From positions 46,513,212 through 46,577,211 of the forward strand of contig CM069597.1 in NCBI GenBank assembly GCA_035771175.1: DNA of 64,000 nt, written 5' to 3'. The notes under the pieces were generated by a model. It saw nothing but the letters and a program-made list of their open reading frames with translations, was not told the DNA's origin and searched no databases. Below, piece by piece: positions 47,805-59,800 of the stretch. This stretch comes from Paratinospora sagittata (lineage: Eukaryota > Streptophyta > Magnoliopsida > Ranunculales > Menispermaceae). The first letter of the stretch is position 1. Each line of letters begins with the position of its first letter. The translations under genes and the position numbers were made by a program.

Positions 47805-50800
47805 ATGAACGATGAAGCCGTCGAGCCATCGACCTCATCATCATCATCATCTTCAGCCTCAAAAGAATCGATCTTTCTTCGCTCGAGACGAGAGCCTTTC
47901 GAGTATGGTCTTCTTCCAATCTCGAAGCTCATCTTCTCAGATGGAACCGCAACCCTAGCTCCTCTCAAGGACAAGCTTCTTCAACGCGCTTCTTCTTCTT
48001 CTTCCTCTTCTTCTCCTTCTTCTTCTTCTTCTTCTTCTGTTCGGATTGACGCCGATGGCGTCTCCGAGGTGCTTCAGATCTCGATTGACAACGCTCGATT
48101 GGTCCTCGACACGCTCGCTGCTGTTCTGCCTTCGGATTCCGATCCGATTGTCGCGGCCAAGCCTGATGAGATCGGTTCTGTCGGTGGTGCTGATGTTTAT
48201 GATCTTATTTTGTTTCTTTATATTCAGTCTTACAGGCGTCTTCTTCCTCGCACGCACAAGGATTCCGCTTCCGTTGCTGATGTCTGGCCTTCGACTTCCG
48301 CTTTTGATGGCTACCTTTCGGCGCTTTCGCCGTTACAGGTGATGTTGAAAATTATGTATTCTTTTGCTTGATGCTTTATTTGTTTTAGTTTCTTGAGGGA
48401 TTGTGAGTGATTGGATTGGTGGGAGTAAGTTCTGGAATTATTTGATGCGTAGAATTGGGGAAGGTTTTGTTGATGGTTTAATTGAAGCTCAGGAATGTGC
48501 CATTAGGTATTCAAACTAGGATATGGAGTCGAGGCTTGGAAATCATTTCTTTACTTGCATTTTAGATTAGATTTTTTTTTTAAATCTTTGATTGCTTGTG
48601 GGGACAATGTGTTTATGACTGTAAAATACCGTCTCTGAAAGTATGAAAGCTTGGAATGTTTTGGATGCAAAGAATCAACTTACTTCGTTAGGTTTTTATA
48701 TGGTAACTTTTTGAGTTATTGAAAATGCTCAATGTGGATCTGGATGTAATTATATATTGGTTATGGTTGTAAAATTATTAGTAGAGGTGGCTTAGACTGT
48801 TTAGATGTTTGCATAGTTATGCTAATTCGAGCTTATTGTCTCATTGACTTGCAGCTTGTGCGCAGCAACAGTCGCCGATTCATACCATCACAGGCTGATG
48901 AAGAGGCGCATCAATTATCTTATTTGCAGAAGCACCTGGCGAACATACTCTCTCTTTTAGCTGAATCCGTGGAAGGTGAAGAGGAAGAATCCCTGGTCAG
49001 TTAAACTGCTGTTTATTTCTCTTATCATGTCCGTGAAATTATTGAACATTTTCGTTTTTGTTTCATATCCACAGTGCAACATTCTCATACCAAAGTGTTA
49101 GAAATCCCACATACAGTATCTGTTTTCTATTTGTGAATAAAAATTAATCTCTTTAAACATCCCACAGAGTTGCTAATTCACCTTTCAATGCAGGTTATGA
49201 CCTTGGAAAGGTTTGAGCACCTTGGATTCCTCTTTCAGTTTGGGGAAAAGGGTTCGGATGGAATTTCATTGAGCCAGGCTGCTCCTTTTTTTGCAAATTC
49301 AGATCCAGACATGCCTGCTGTTCATGTTTCTGCAACACAAGTTCATGACTGGATTCTACAGAATATAACAGCAGCCTTAGAACATACTGCTGAAAGAGTT
49401 TCTTCAAAAGAAAATGGCCCATCTAGTGTCAGTGATCAGGATGTTTCTATGGCAGATGCTTGCACAAGTTCATTCAAGGGGAGTGGGGCTAAGAGTCTGA
49501 GTTTTGTTGAGGGGATCTCAAAAACTTCACTCGTGAAGAAAGCATCTGATCTTAAAGGTTCTTCAGTTAAGGTAAGCGTCAATGAATTGCTGATGTATTG
49601 TCTCCTCTCATTTTTCTTACCTTTTCATTTAAATCTTTTGCCATTATTTTCTTCTTAGTTTGAGTTTCATCTTTGTAAAACAAGCTGAAGGAGGATTTAT
49701 AGTGTTAAATAAAGTAGTAAATTTCTGATTTGTTGTTTTAGATCTTTTACTATTTCATTAGCAAGATGAGTTCATATTGTTTACCATTGTTTTCAAAATT
49801 GTTGACAGCCTTGTTGCTTTCCTCAGGTTGAGGCTCTTGGAAAATGCCTTGTGTCTTAGCCTCCATGATTTTGAATTAACATAGAAAAAGTTGATGAAAC
49901 TTGAAATTTAGGAGAATTTAGTCATTTTGGCACCTTTTAAGTAAGACATGTATTAGAGGGGTGTTCTACATTTCCTTTTCCTTTCAAGTTTTTGTAATTT
50001 CATTGCAGAATAGATTCTTAATTTACATAGAGGCCTTCAACTGTAAATATGAAATATATCTAATCTTATTTTGGTTGTCTATTCTTTTTAGTTTCTATTT
50101 CCCATTTTATCATGAACCTGCTCCTCATTTCTTCAATTATTAGAGGGCTATATGTTTTTTTGGCCAGAACGGTACATTCTTCAACTCTTTGTTGCGTTGT
50201 GTTCAAGGAATTGCTACTTGTAAAATTTAATATTAAAATAATAATGTTCTTCAGTTTTTAATTTTAATTTGATTTTAGGTGGTTTGGAAATTTTTATGTT
50301 ACTTCAAGGAATGTGGAATTGTGCCTACAATTGTATGTTTTAAAAATGTATCCTTTGGTTCTCTTTTTAAGGAGCTATTGACTTGTTTGTTTATTTATTT
50401 AGTTGTATTGTCAATTCTGCATCTAATTTCAAATACATGCTAATGAGTTTAACATTGATGCCTAGAGGTTTTGGATGCTCAAATTCTTCGCTTTAACCCT
50501 TACAATGTAAAAGATTTGTTCATAATTTTCAACGTTCTTACGATTGTTTGATTAGTTCTTTTTGTCGTACCTTTTAGTCACTGTTGCTTACAATGTGCTT
50601 TGCCTCTGCATATTGACTGATATAATATTATCTGCTTAGGTTTGGATATCCACAGTTTAAAGGATCTTTGATTGTGAAAGCTGCGATAATGTTCTTTTGG
50701 TTTGTTTGGTGCGTAAGATAGGATAAAATTATTTTTATGGGATTGAATTGGATTGGATTGGATAGGATAGAATAGGATTAAAATTAGAGTATCTTGTGTT

Positions 50801-53800
50801 TGGTGCAACATATGATAAGACTAAAAATAAAGTCATCCTATGTTTGGCATGTTTGAGATTGAAACGAAAAATAATTAAATATTTTTTAAACTTAATTTTT
50901 CTTTAAAATTACATTAAACCAAAAAAAAGAAGCAAAATCCAGTAATCCACTAGCAATTTACATTAAACCAAAAAAAAAAATAAATCCACCAGCAAATCAG
51001 TTTTGCTTTGTTTTTGTGTTTGTTTTTTTAAAGAAGAAGAAGAAGAAGAAGAAGAAGAAGAAGAAGAAGAAGAAGAAGAACGGGATAAAATAATCATGAC
51101 CTAAAGTTTAGGTCGGGATTATTTTATCCCGTTGCAGCAGGATAAAAAGGTTGATAGGATTATTTTTAATCCTATCCCTATTGACAGCCAAACATGGGAA
51201 TATGATTAAAAGTAATCCTATCCCATCTTATCCCACATGCCAAACGCGCCCTTAGAGGCTTAATTATTGGCTGCCTGGATTACTATATGATCATGTCCTT
51301 ATGAATATAAATGGTTGACTTCGTCTCAAATGAGTTTGGTTTAGAAATGTTGAATTTCAATGTAGTTTGTCCAATCTTTAGCTTTGGTTTATGCCAACTC
51401 TAGTTGGAGTTTTTTTTTTCTTCGCAGTCATGAAACTCCTAAGCTAGAGTGCTAGAGTGTCCCATCAAAAGGTGTGTGAAGTGGTTCAATTGTGGGATGT
51501 TGGTTCGCTTTAGAACCTCTTTGTGGGTTGTGTCTGGTAAGAAGGGTTTTGGTTTATCATTAGGGGATAGTGGGCTCTTCTTTTGCAATTGCTCCTTTCA
51601 GGGGCTCTTTGGCCCTCATTATTGTTTGTTTTATTTATTTATAATATCTCAGTTTCCTATCTTCATTGATGAAACTAAATATGGAGTAAATGCTAAGCTA
51701 GAGGTTCTAAAATCTAAAGGGTTCAAGAGTTGTAGAACTAAGATCAATACATCAAATGTAATTTTAGTGGAACCAAAATATAAATGAAGAGATAATGAAG
51801 ATTGAAAGTCAAGAGATGCTAAGGAGTGAAAAATTTAGGTACTTGGAATCTATTATACATCAAGAAGAAGAAATAGGTGAGGATGTGAACTATAGAGTTA
51901 AAGCAGGATGAGTAAAGTGGAGGAGTGCTTTTAGGGTGCATTAGGCATGTGGGATAGGATGTGATAGGATTATTTTTAATCCTATTTCCATGTTTGGCTG
52001 CCAATAGGGATATGATTAAAAATAATCCTATCAACCTTTTTATCCTGCTGCAACTTCTTCTTCTTCTTCTTTAAAAAAAAATAAAATCAAAACTGATTTG
52101 CTGGTTTTGCAAATCGCAAAACCAAGATTTTGTTTTTTTTTGTTTTTTGGTTTAATGTAAATCGCTGGTGGATTTTCCTTTTTTTTGTTTAATGTAATTT
52201 TAAAGAAAAATTAAGTTTAACAAAAATATTTAATTATTTTTTATTCCAATCCCAAACATGCCAAACATAGGATGACTTTATTTTTAGTCTTATCTTATGT
52301 TGCACCAAACACAAGATACTCCAATTTTAATCCTATGCTATCCAATGCAATTCAATCCCATAAAAATAATCCTATCTTCTCCTGCGCACCAAATGAGCCC
52401 TTAGAGTAGTATATAATTGACACATCCCATTCAAGTTAAAAGGAAAATTTTATAGAGTTGTTACAACTATGTTATATGGAACAAAATGTTGAGTAATTGA
52501 AAAAAAAACATATTAACAAACTAAGTGTAACAAAAATGCGAATGCTAAGATGAATATGTGGTAAGACTTTAAAAGATAAAATTAGAAAAAATCGATTAAG
52601 ATGGTTTGGACGCATACAATGAATGGACACATCGGTAAGGAAGAGTGACTTATTAAGACTACATGACAACCATAGAGGTAGAAGAAGACCTAAAATAATA
52701 GACAAAGATAATTAAGAAAAAATTAATTACTTGTAAATTGTAATTTAAATGTCGACTTAGCCTTTCATAGAGAGGACTAGACGAAGCGGATTCATATACC
52801 TGACTAAAGGCTTAGTTGAGTTGAGTTTCCTATCTAAAAAAAAAAGAGAAGCAATTCTTAAGTTGTTCAATCTCTTGAATATGTTACAAGAGTTTCTTGT
52901 TAGATGAGGTAAAACTGACAGGGGAGTATGGTCCCATGATCAGTCAAGTCATTATTCTTGTTAGTCCTTTTAATGTTTTGATTGACCACCCAAGCCACCC
53001 CTACTTTGCGCCTTTGTGTTTCATTTGGTGGACCGTGTCCCTACCAAAGTCAAGATTTTTGTTTGGTTGCTGTCCCTCAATAAGGTCAATGTCTGTGACA
53101 CTCTTCAAAGAAAATTACCTTTCATGATGACCTCCCCTAATTGGTGCATGTTGTGTAAGAGGAATGGGGAATCAAGAGACCATCTTTTCCTCCATTGCCC
53201 CTTCACTCTATCACTTTGGTCTAGGCTACTGTAGGGCATGGTTGGAGCCAGGTTACTGCGGAGAGCTATATTGATATACCTCACATTGATTCCATGATGG
53301 GTATATGCTCTACTTAGTGAAAGGTGAGCACCAGTCTACCTTCACATTACATTGGTGTGTTTGGTCAGAAATCAACCAAAGGGTGTTTGAGGATAAGTAT
53401 TATGGAGTGGATGCGGTTTGGGAGGTAATTTGTTTTAGAGTGTCTTGTTGGATGTTTTTAAATAAGGTGCTCTAAAGTTTCTCCTTGTTCAACTTGACCA
53501 AGGATTGGTCCTTTTTGTTTTGAGCGTCATTTTTTTCAGGTCCACCTGGAGCACTTGTTGTTCTCCTGTCTTCCTCCTTGTAATTTCTAGTTTCTTTTAA
53601 TGAAGTATTCTCTTTATATGAGAAAGAAGTAGAAAAATTGGGGTTGCTCCATTGTTAGGTGGTGCAATGGTTGAAGTTGCTCCATTGTGACTTAGAAGTC
53701 ACGAGGTTGAATCTAGAAACAACCTCTCCATCGTGGGGGTTAGGTTCTACATTTTCCCTTTCCTACATCAAACAATAGCAGGAGCCTCATAAACTAAGAA

Positions 53801-56800
53801 TGCCCTATTCATCTTTATATCTTTTTAAATCCTAGTATTTGAATATGTATTTTGGTTGTTCAACATATTCTTTGGGGTAAAAGGGCAACCTAGTGCACGA
53901 AGCTTCCACCTGTGCGGGGGTCTAGGGGAAGGGTCTTTGGGTAATTGTAGGTTATTTTCCTTTTTAGCAACACTTTTCTTTAGCAGAATTCTACTCCGTA
54001 GCTTCAATTTAAGTTTAGTGAACAAGGAAGAAAAAATATTTCAATTTTTTAATCTTATTATCTTTTATTTTATTATTATTGTGATTCCTTTTTTTTTTTT
54101 TTTTTTTTTTTGGAGGGGGGGGGGGGTGTGGGGGGAGCTTGTCTTTGAGTTCTTATTTGTTGATTAAAAAAACTGTTTCTATTATTAAAATAAAAAATTC
54201 TGTTGATAAGTGTGTGGTTGAATTGTTTTTTAATATAACTCTAAAATTTGAGAAAGAAAGGAGAAAACAACTTTTTCTAAAATTAACTCGAAAACCTGTT
54301 TTCAAATTTTTTGTTTCAAAACTTTTTTTTGAATATTAAACTAATAGGGACCTTATAGCTTAGTCTTTGTTAAGGTAGTTAAAAGCACAAGGTGCACTTA
54401 TGGTGACGAGGGGCCCTAGCGCTTGAGGCGCAAGACGAGACGCACATTTGAGAAAAGTAAGATGCAAAATTCTTAAAAAACTTATATTTATGGTAAAAGA
54501 ATTTAAAAAACATAAAAAATAATAAAAGTTTTATAAAAAAATTTCTCGTCATACATCATAATGTTGATATTAGCACTAATGTTTCTATTTTATTGTTATT
54601 AATATTGTGTTTATTTCTTTTGAGCATCTTTGGTGCTCCACACTCTTTTTTTGTTGTTCCTTTTTGGTTTAAATATATTATTTCTTGTTTTCTCTCAATA
54701 AAAAAAAGAATTGAAGTAAGAAAACCTTTGGACAACTTTTTATTATTGTTATAAAAACGAAACACAAGTTTCCTTAATGTTTTACGTTATGTATTGTGCA
54801 TTATATATATTTGTTTAAAGAAAAAAGAAAAAAAAAAAATATAATACAATATTTATTTCATGCTAAGTAAGGGGAGTAAGAAAGTGAGGTGCACTGAGGC
54901 GCACTGCGGTGCGCCGTGACACACACCTGAGGCGCACTGAGGTGCACTTGAAGTGCATTAAGGTGCATGCTTGAGTGAGGGTGCCCTGTTTGTCAAGTAT
55001 TGAGGTGCAATATGTGCGCCTTGCCTCAAGGCGTGCTTTAGGTGCACGACTTGACTGCATTGGACTCCCTATTCGAGTCTTTGACAACATTTCTTTTCTA
55101 TGATGAGATTTCGTTGACTTAGGTATCCCAATTTTGGTGAAAGATTTTAAGACAAAAATCAACAATCAAGTTTTTATTTTTATTTTTATTTTTTCTTGAC
55201 AACATTTCTTTTCTATGGCAAAGTTTTGTTAACTTCGGTACCCTAATTTTTGTGAAAGAATTTAATAAAAGACAAAATCTGAAATCAATAGAACTTTTTG
55301 TCCTTCATCATATGTTATAATGTTTTTTGGATCCTTGTGTTTCATATTTCATTGTTCATAGTTGGTATTGATTTGTTTATACCTGCTTTGATGTTTAATT
55401 TGAGTTAAAGCAAAGAAGAATGGGCAGTCACACACAGGCAATAACTAAGCTGCATTGGCACTATCAGTTTGTATTTATGTCAATGTAGGCTGTAGCACTA
55501 ATTTCTCTCTCCCCTCTTTCGATATGTGTGCATGATTGCACTGTTTCTGGAGGTATTAATACAGAGAGTTAGGACATTGTCTATTCTTGGATTTTTCTGT
55601 TTATGTATTTGGAGTATGTTCGCCCTACTGCAGTATTTACTTTTTTTGTTGGTCTTCATAACATTTATTCCATCTTAACGCATATGCTGTATGAAAATTT
55701 TATGTGCACCTTGAGCTTATGTTGAGTTTGAGCCTTATATTTCATTGCAGGTTCTAAACTGTCATGATTCTGCAATTTACATATTAGCACCATTAAGATA
55801 TGCCACCATCTACGGATGCTCTGATGCAACTGTAATTCTTGGAGCCGTTGGCAAGGTAAGATGAAGATGATAGGGGTTTGCTTCATGACATCTTAGTTTT
55901 GTAATGGCATCATGGCTTTTCTAGATTATTATATCTCTATTGTTTATGTCCACGTTGCCAACTTGGGTCAAAACATGCATATGCTTTTCAACTAAAAAAA
56001 ATTGTAACAAAGAATAAAGCTGGCTTTGATTTATTAAGTTTCTAATAGAAAAATCAAGAAAAACTTGTGATGTCCAACTCATGTCATGTAATTATTACCT
56101 TTAGCGTAGATAACAAGGATACCAAGTAGTGAATACATTATTGGATAGAGGTTGGGTTTTGAATTAGTAGCACTATATTGTACATTAGATGTAATATTTT
56201 GTGGAAGTAGAAATACAAATGAAGAGACAATGAAGATTGAAAATCAAGAGATTGGTATTAGTGAAGATTTTAGGTGTTTGAGATCAATTATTCATTAAGA
56301 GGGAAAAATAGGAGAGGATGTGAACTGCAGAGTTTGAGCAGGATGGGTTGAGTAGAAAAGTGTCTCTGGAGTATTGTATTATCAATGTATTCCACTAAAA
56401 TTGAAAGAAATTTTTTATAAAATTAAACAGTTATATGGCAACCGTGCTCTATGAAATATAATGTTGGGCAAAGATACAACACATTAACAAATAATTAAAT
56501 GCAATGGAAATGCGAATTATAAGATGGATATGTGGCAAAACATTAAAAGATAAAATTAAAAACAAAAATATTTGAGAAATAGTAGGAGTAGGAGTAGCGC
56601 CTATTAGAAATAAAATGAGAAAAAACTGATTAAGATGGTTTGAAGTTTGAACACATAGAAGACCATTGGATGCCCTTGTTAGGAAGAATGACCTATTAAT
56701 GATTTACGGTAATGATAGAGGTAGAAGAAGAGATAAGTAAGAAATGTATAACTACTTGTATTATAATGTTGTTGATTTGAGCATGGATAACAAGGATCCA

Positions 56801-59800
56801 TGAATCTCATAATATCAAGCGTCATCGTGTGTAAAGTGTATGCAGTCACTAATGTCTCCATCTTTTTTTCTATTCTTAGCTATGCTATCTGGGTTGTTTG
56901 AGTATGGCTTCCATAAAATAATTTTTTGGAACATTTATGAAGTAGACAAGTGGCATAAATCAACAAAGGTTTATCGTAGGAGAGGAGAAAAAGATTCCCA
57001 AGCACAAACCGCGAAGATGGTTGAGCTACTCATGATCTTTCACAGAATCTTGAGCAATAGAAGATCAAGAAATATAATTTCAAAATTAGAGAAGGATGGT
57101 GAGACTTTGGTGGCGTTAGAAGATGCTATTGTTGGGGAGGTTGTGGACTATTTTAGCCGGATCTTCTCGGCGGATGACCAAGGTTTATGGGAGATCGATG
57201 GCATTGAGTGGAAGAGGCTACCAAGTGTGGACAACATGTGGCTATAACGACCTTTTGAGTTGGAGGAGATCCATGATGCGGTGTTTGACTGTGAGGGTGA
57301 TAAAAGTCCCGGTCTGAATGGCTTCACCCTTTCTTTCTATCAAAAATTCTGGGATGCTTTGAAGGCGGATTTAAAATTAATTCTTGATGAGTTCTTTACT
57401 TAGGGGGTCATAAACAAATCAGTTAATCAAACTTACATTGCTCTCATCCCTAAGAAAGTCAACTCCAAGAAGGTGAAGGATCTTCAGGCCCATCAGTCTT
57501 ACTACCAGTTTGTATAAAATCATTGCCAAAATCTTAGCCTCAAGATTGCGTTTGGTTCTTCATTACACGGTAGCGAAGACTCAAATGGCCTTTGTCAGAG
57601 GAAGACAACTTATTGATGCTATTCTAATTGTGAATGAGGCAGTTGAAGATTATAGATCCACTAAACGAGAGGGTATTGTTTTCAAGACGGATTTTGAGAA
57701 GGCTTACGACATGGTTCAATGAGATTTTCTGGATTATGTCTTGGGTATGAAAGGCTTTGGGGCTCGTTGGAGGAGATGGATCTGAGGTTGTCTGTCCTCA
57801 GTGTCATTTTCCATCCTTATTAACGGGCGACCTAGAGTCTTTGGCTCTCGAGGTCTTAGACAAGGAGATCCTTTGTCTCCCCTCCTCTTCATTGTGGTGG
57901 CTGATGTGTTGGGCAACATGATGGAGAAGGCAAAGGAGGCTCAAATTGTGAAGGGCTTCGAGGTGGGAAGGGATGAAATACAGGTTTCTCATCTAAAATT
58001 TTGCTGATGATTGCTTGTTTTTTATCAAGAATGATGGTTTTAGTCTTCTCAACACCTTGAGGATTATCCAAGGTTTTTGTTGGATATCTGGGATGAAGTT
58101 GAATTTGGAGAAATGTCAAGTTGCAGGAATTTGCATGTCTGAGGATCAATTGCTTCGGGTTGCAACCTCGTGTGGATGTTCATTCGGCCAATGGCCCCTC
58201 AAATACCGCGAGCTTCCTCTTGGAGGCAACCCTTTATCTTTATCTTTTTGGGATCCTGTTATCCAAACGGTCTGGAGGAGATTTGATGGTTGGAGGAAAA
58301 GTTTCTTATCCAAGGATGACAGATTAACACTAATTAAAAGTGTTAACAGATGCCATCCCCACCTACTTTTTATCAATTTTCAAAATGCCTAAGCTGGCGG
58401 CGCGGAGGATTGAAAGAATGATGAGGCAGTTCCTGTGGAAGGGGAAGACAAGGCTAAAGGCAGTTGTCTAGTGAAATGGAGTGTGGTTTGTAAAAGGATT
58501 GATCAGAGGGGTTTGGGAATTGGAAACTTACAATTGAGAAATAGAGCTCTAGTTGTTAAATGGATCTGGCGGCTTCTTGGGGAAAAAGATTCGTTATGGG
58601 CCAGGGTTATCTTTAGTCGTCATGGTGCTCATCAGAATTCAAGGAATGCCAATGTGTCTTCAAAAGCTTCCTTTCATAGTCCTTGGAAGTTCATCCTTCG
58701 CCTAGTATTCATCCCTCTCCAACCTAATTAGGCTCAAAGTAGGTGATGAGTGTCTTTTTAAATTTTGGGAAGACACCTGGTGTGGTACAACAAGTTTTTG
58801 TGAGATGTTTTCCCTTATCTATAGGTATCCACCAAGCCTAACCATCCCATTTGTGATTTCCTAGCTTCTAGAAGGGATTGTGAGAGGGAGGGGTGGGTCT
58901 TCCTTGTGCCTTCACCTAGGTAGGAACCTCTCAGATAGAGAGGCAATTGAAGCCTCTTCCCTTTATGGAAATTTTAGAGGGTGTTCTTCTTTCCAATGAG
59001 AGTGATAGAGTATCTTGGTTGGGGGAAGCTTCAAGGGAGTTCACCTCAAAAAATTTCTTCCATTACCTTTGCTCTTCCCCTAACCCTAACCCTCCTACCG
59101 ACCACTCTCCTCATGATTTTATTTGAAATGCTCATGTTTCTTCAAAAGCCAAATTTATGAGATGGACTACTGCTCATGACAGGTTAAACTGTGTGGATGT
59201 GCTCCAAAGACGTTTTCAAGGTTGGGTTCTTTCTTTGAGTTGGTGTTGTTTGTGCAAAAAGGAAGGGGAAACTAGTCAACACTTATTCGTTGAGTGTGAT
59301 TTCACCAAAGGAGTGTGGGCGAGGTGGAAGTCTTTCCTTCAGTGGGAGGGAATTCTTATTGGCCCTAGTCTTTGGTCCTTTCCTGACGGGAGCATTCTCC
59401 CAAGGCGATTGAGAAACTATTGAAGGGTGGTAGTCTTCGTGGTGATTTGGTCTATTTGGAAGGAGAGGAACGCTTGTATTTTTGAGAACCAAGAGAGGAG
59501 ACCGGGGCTGTATGGGATAGCTCCCTCCTTTTGGGTTCCACTTGGGTTAGTGCAAGTAAGCTTGCAAGGGGTTTTTCCTCGGGGGAGTGGTTAAGGGGAT
59601 GGCCCCCTATTTTGGAATATCTTGAATTATAAGCTTGTTTTCTTCTTTCTTCCTTGACCATTGTACATTTTTCTGTATATCATTCATAGTTAATATAATA
59701 CATTTTTTGTTTGTTGTCCAAAAAAAAATAAAAAAATCATGATCTTTTATAGGTCACCTCATTAATGAAGTTGTGGCGACCAAAGAGTTGGTTAAGATGG

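Noticed and set aside
58015..58392. Stand-alone 125-codon protein
   Set aside because: It is the part of the L1 reverse transcriptase after the frameshift, not a separate gene.
59078..59093. Telomere-like ccctaaccctaaccct
   Set aside because: Only two and a half units, inside the degenerate L1; no array, so not an interstitial telomere.
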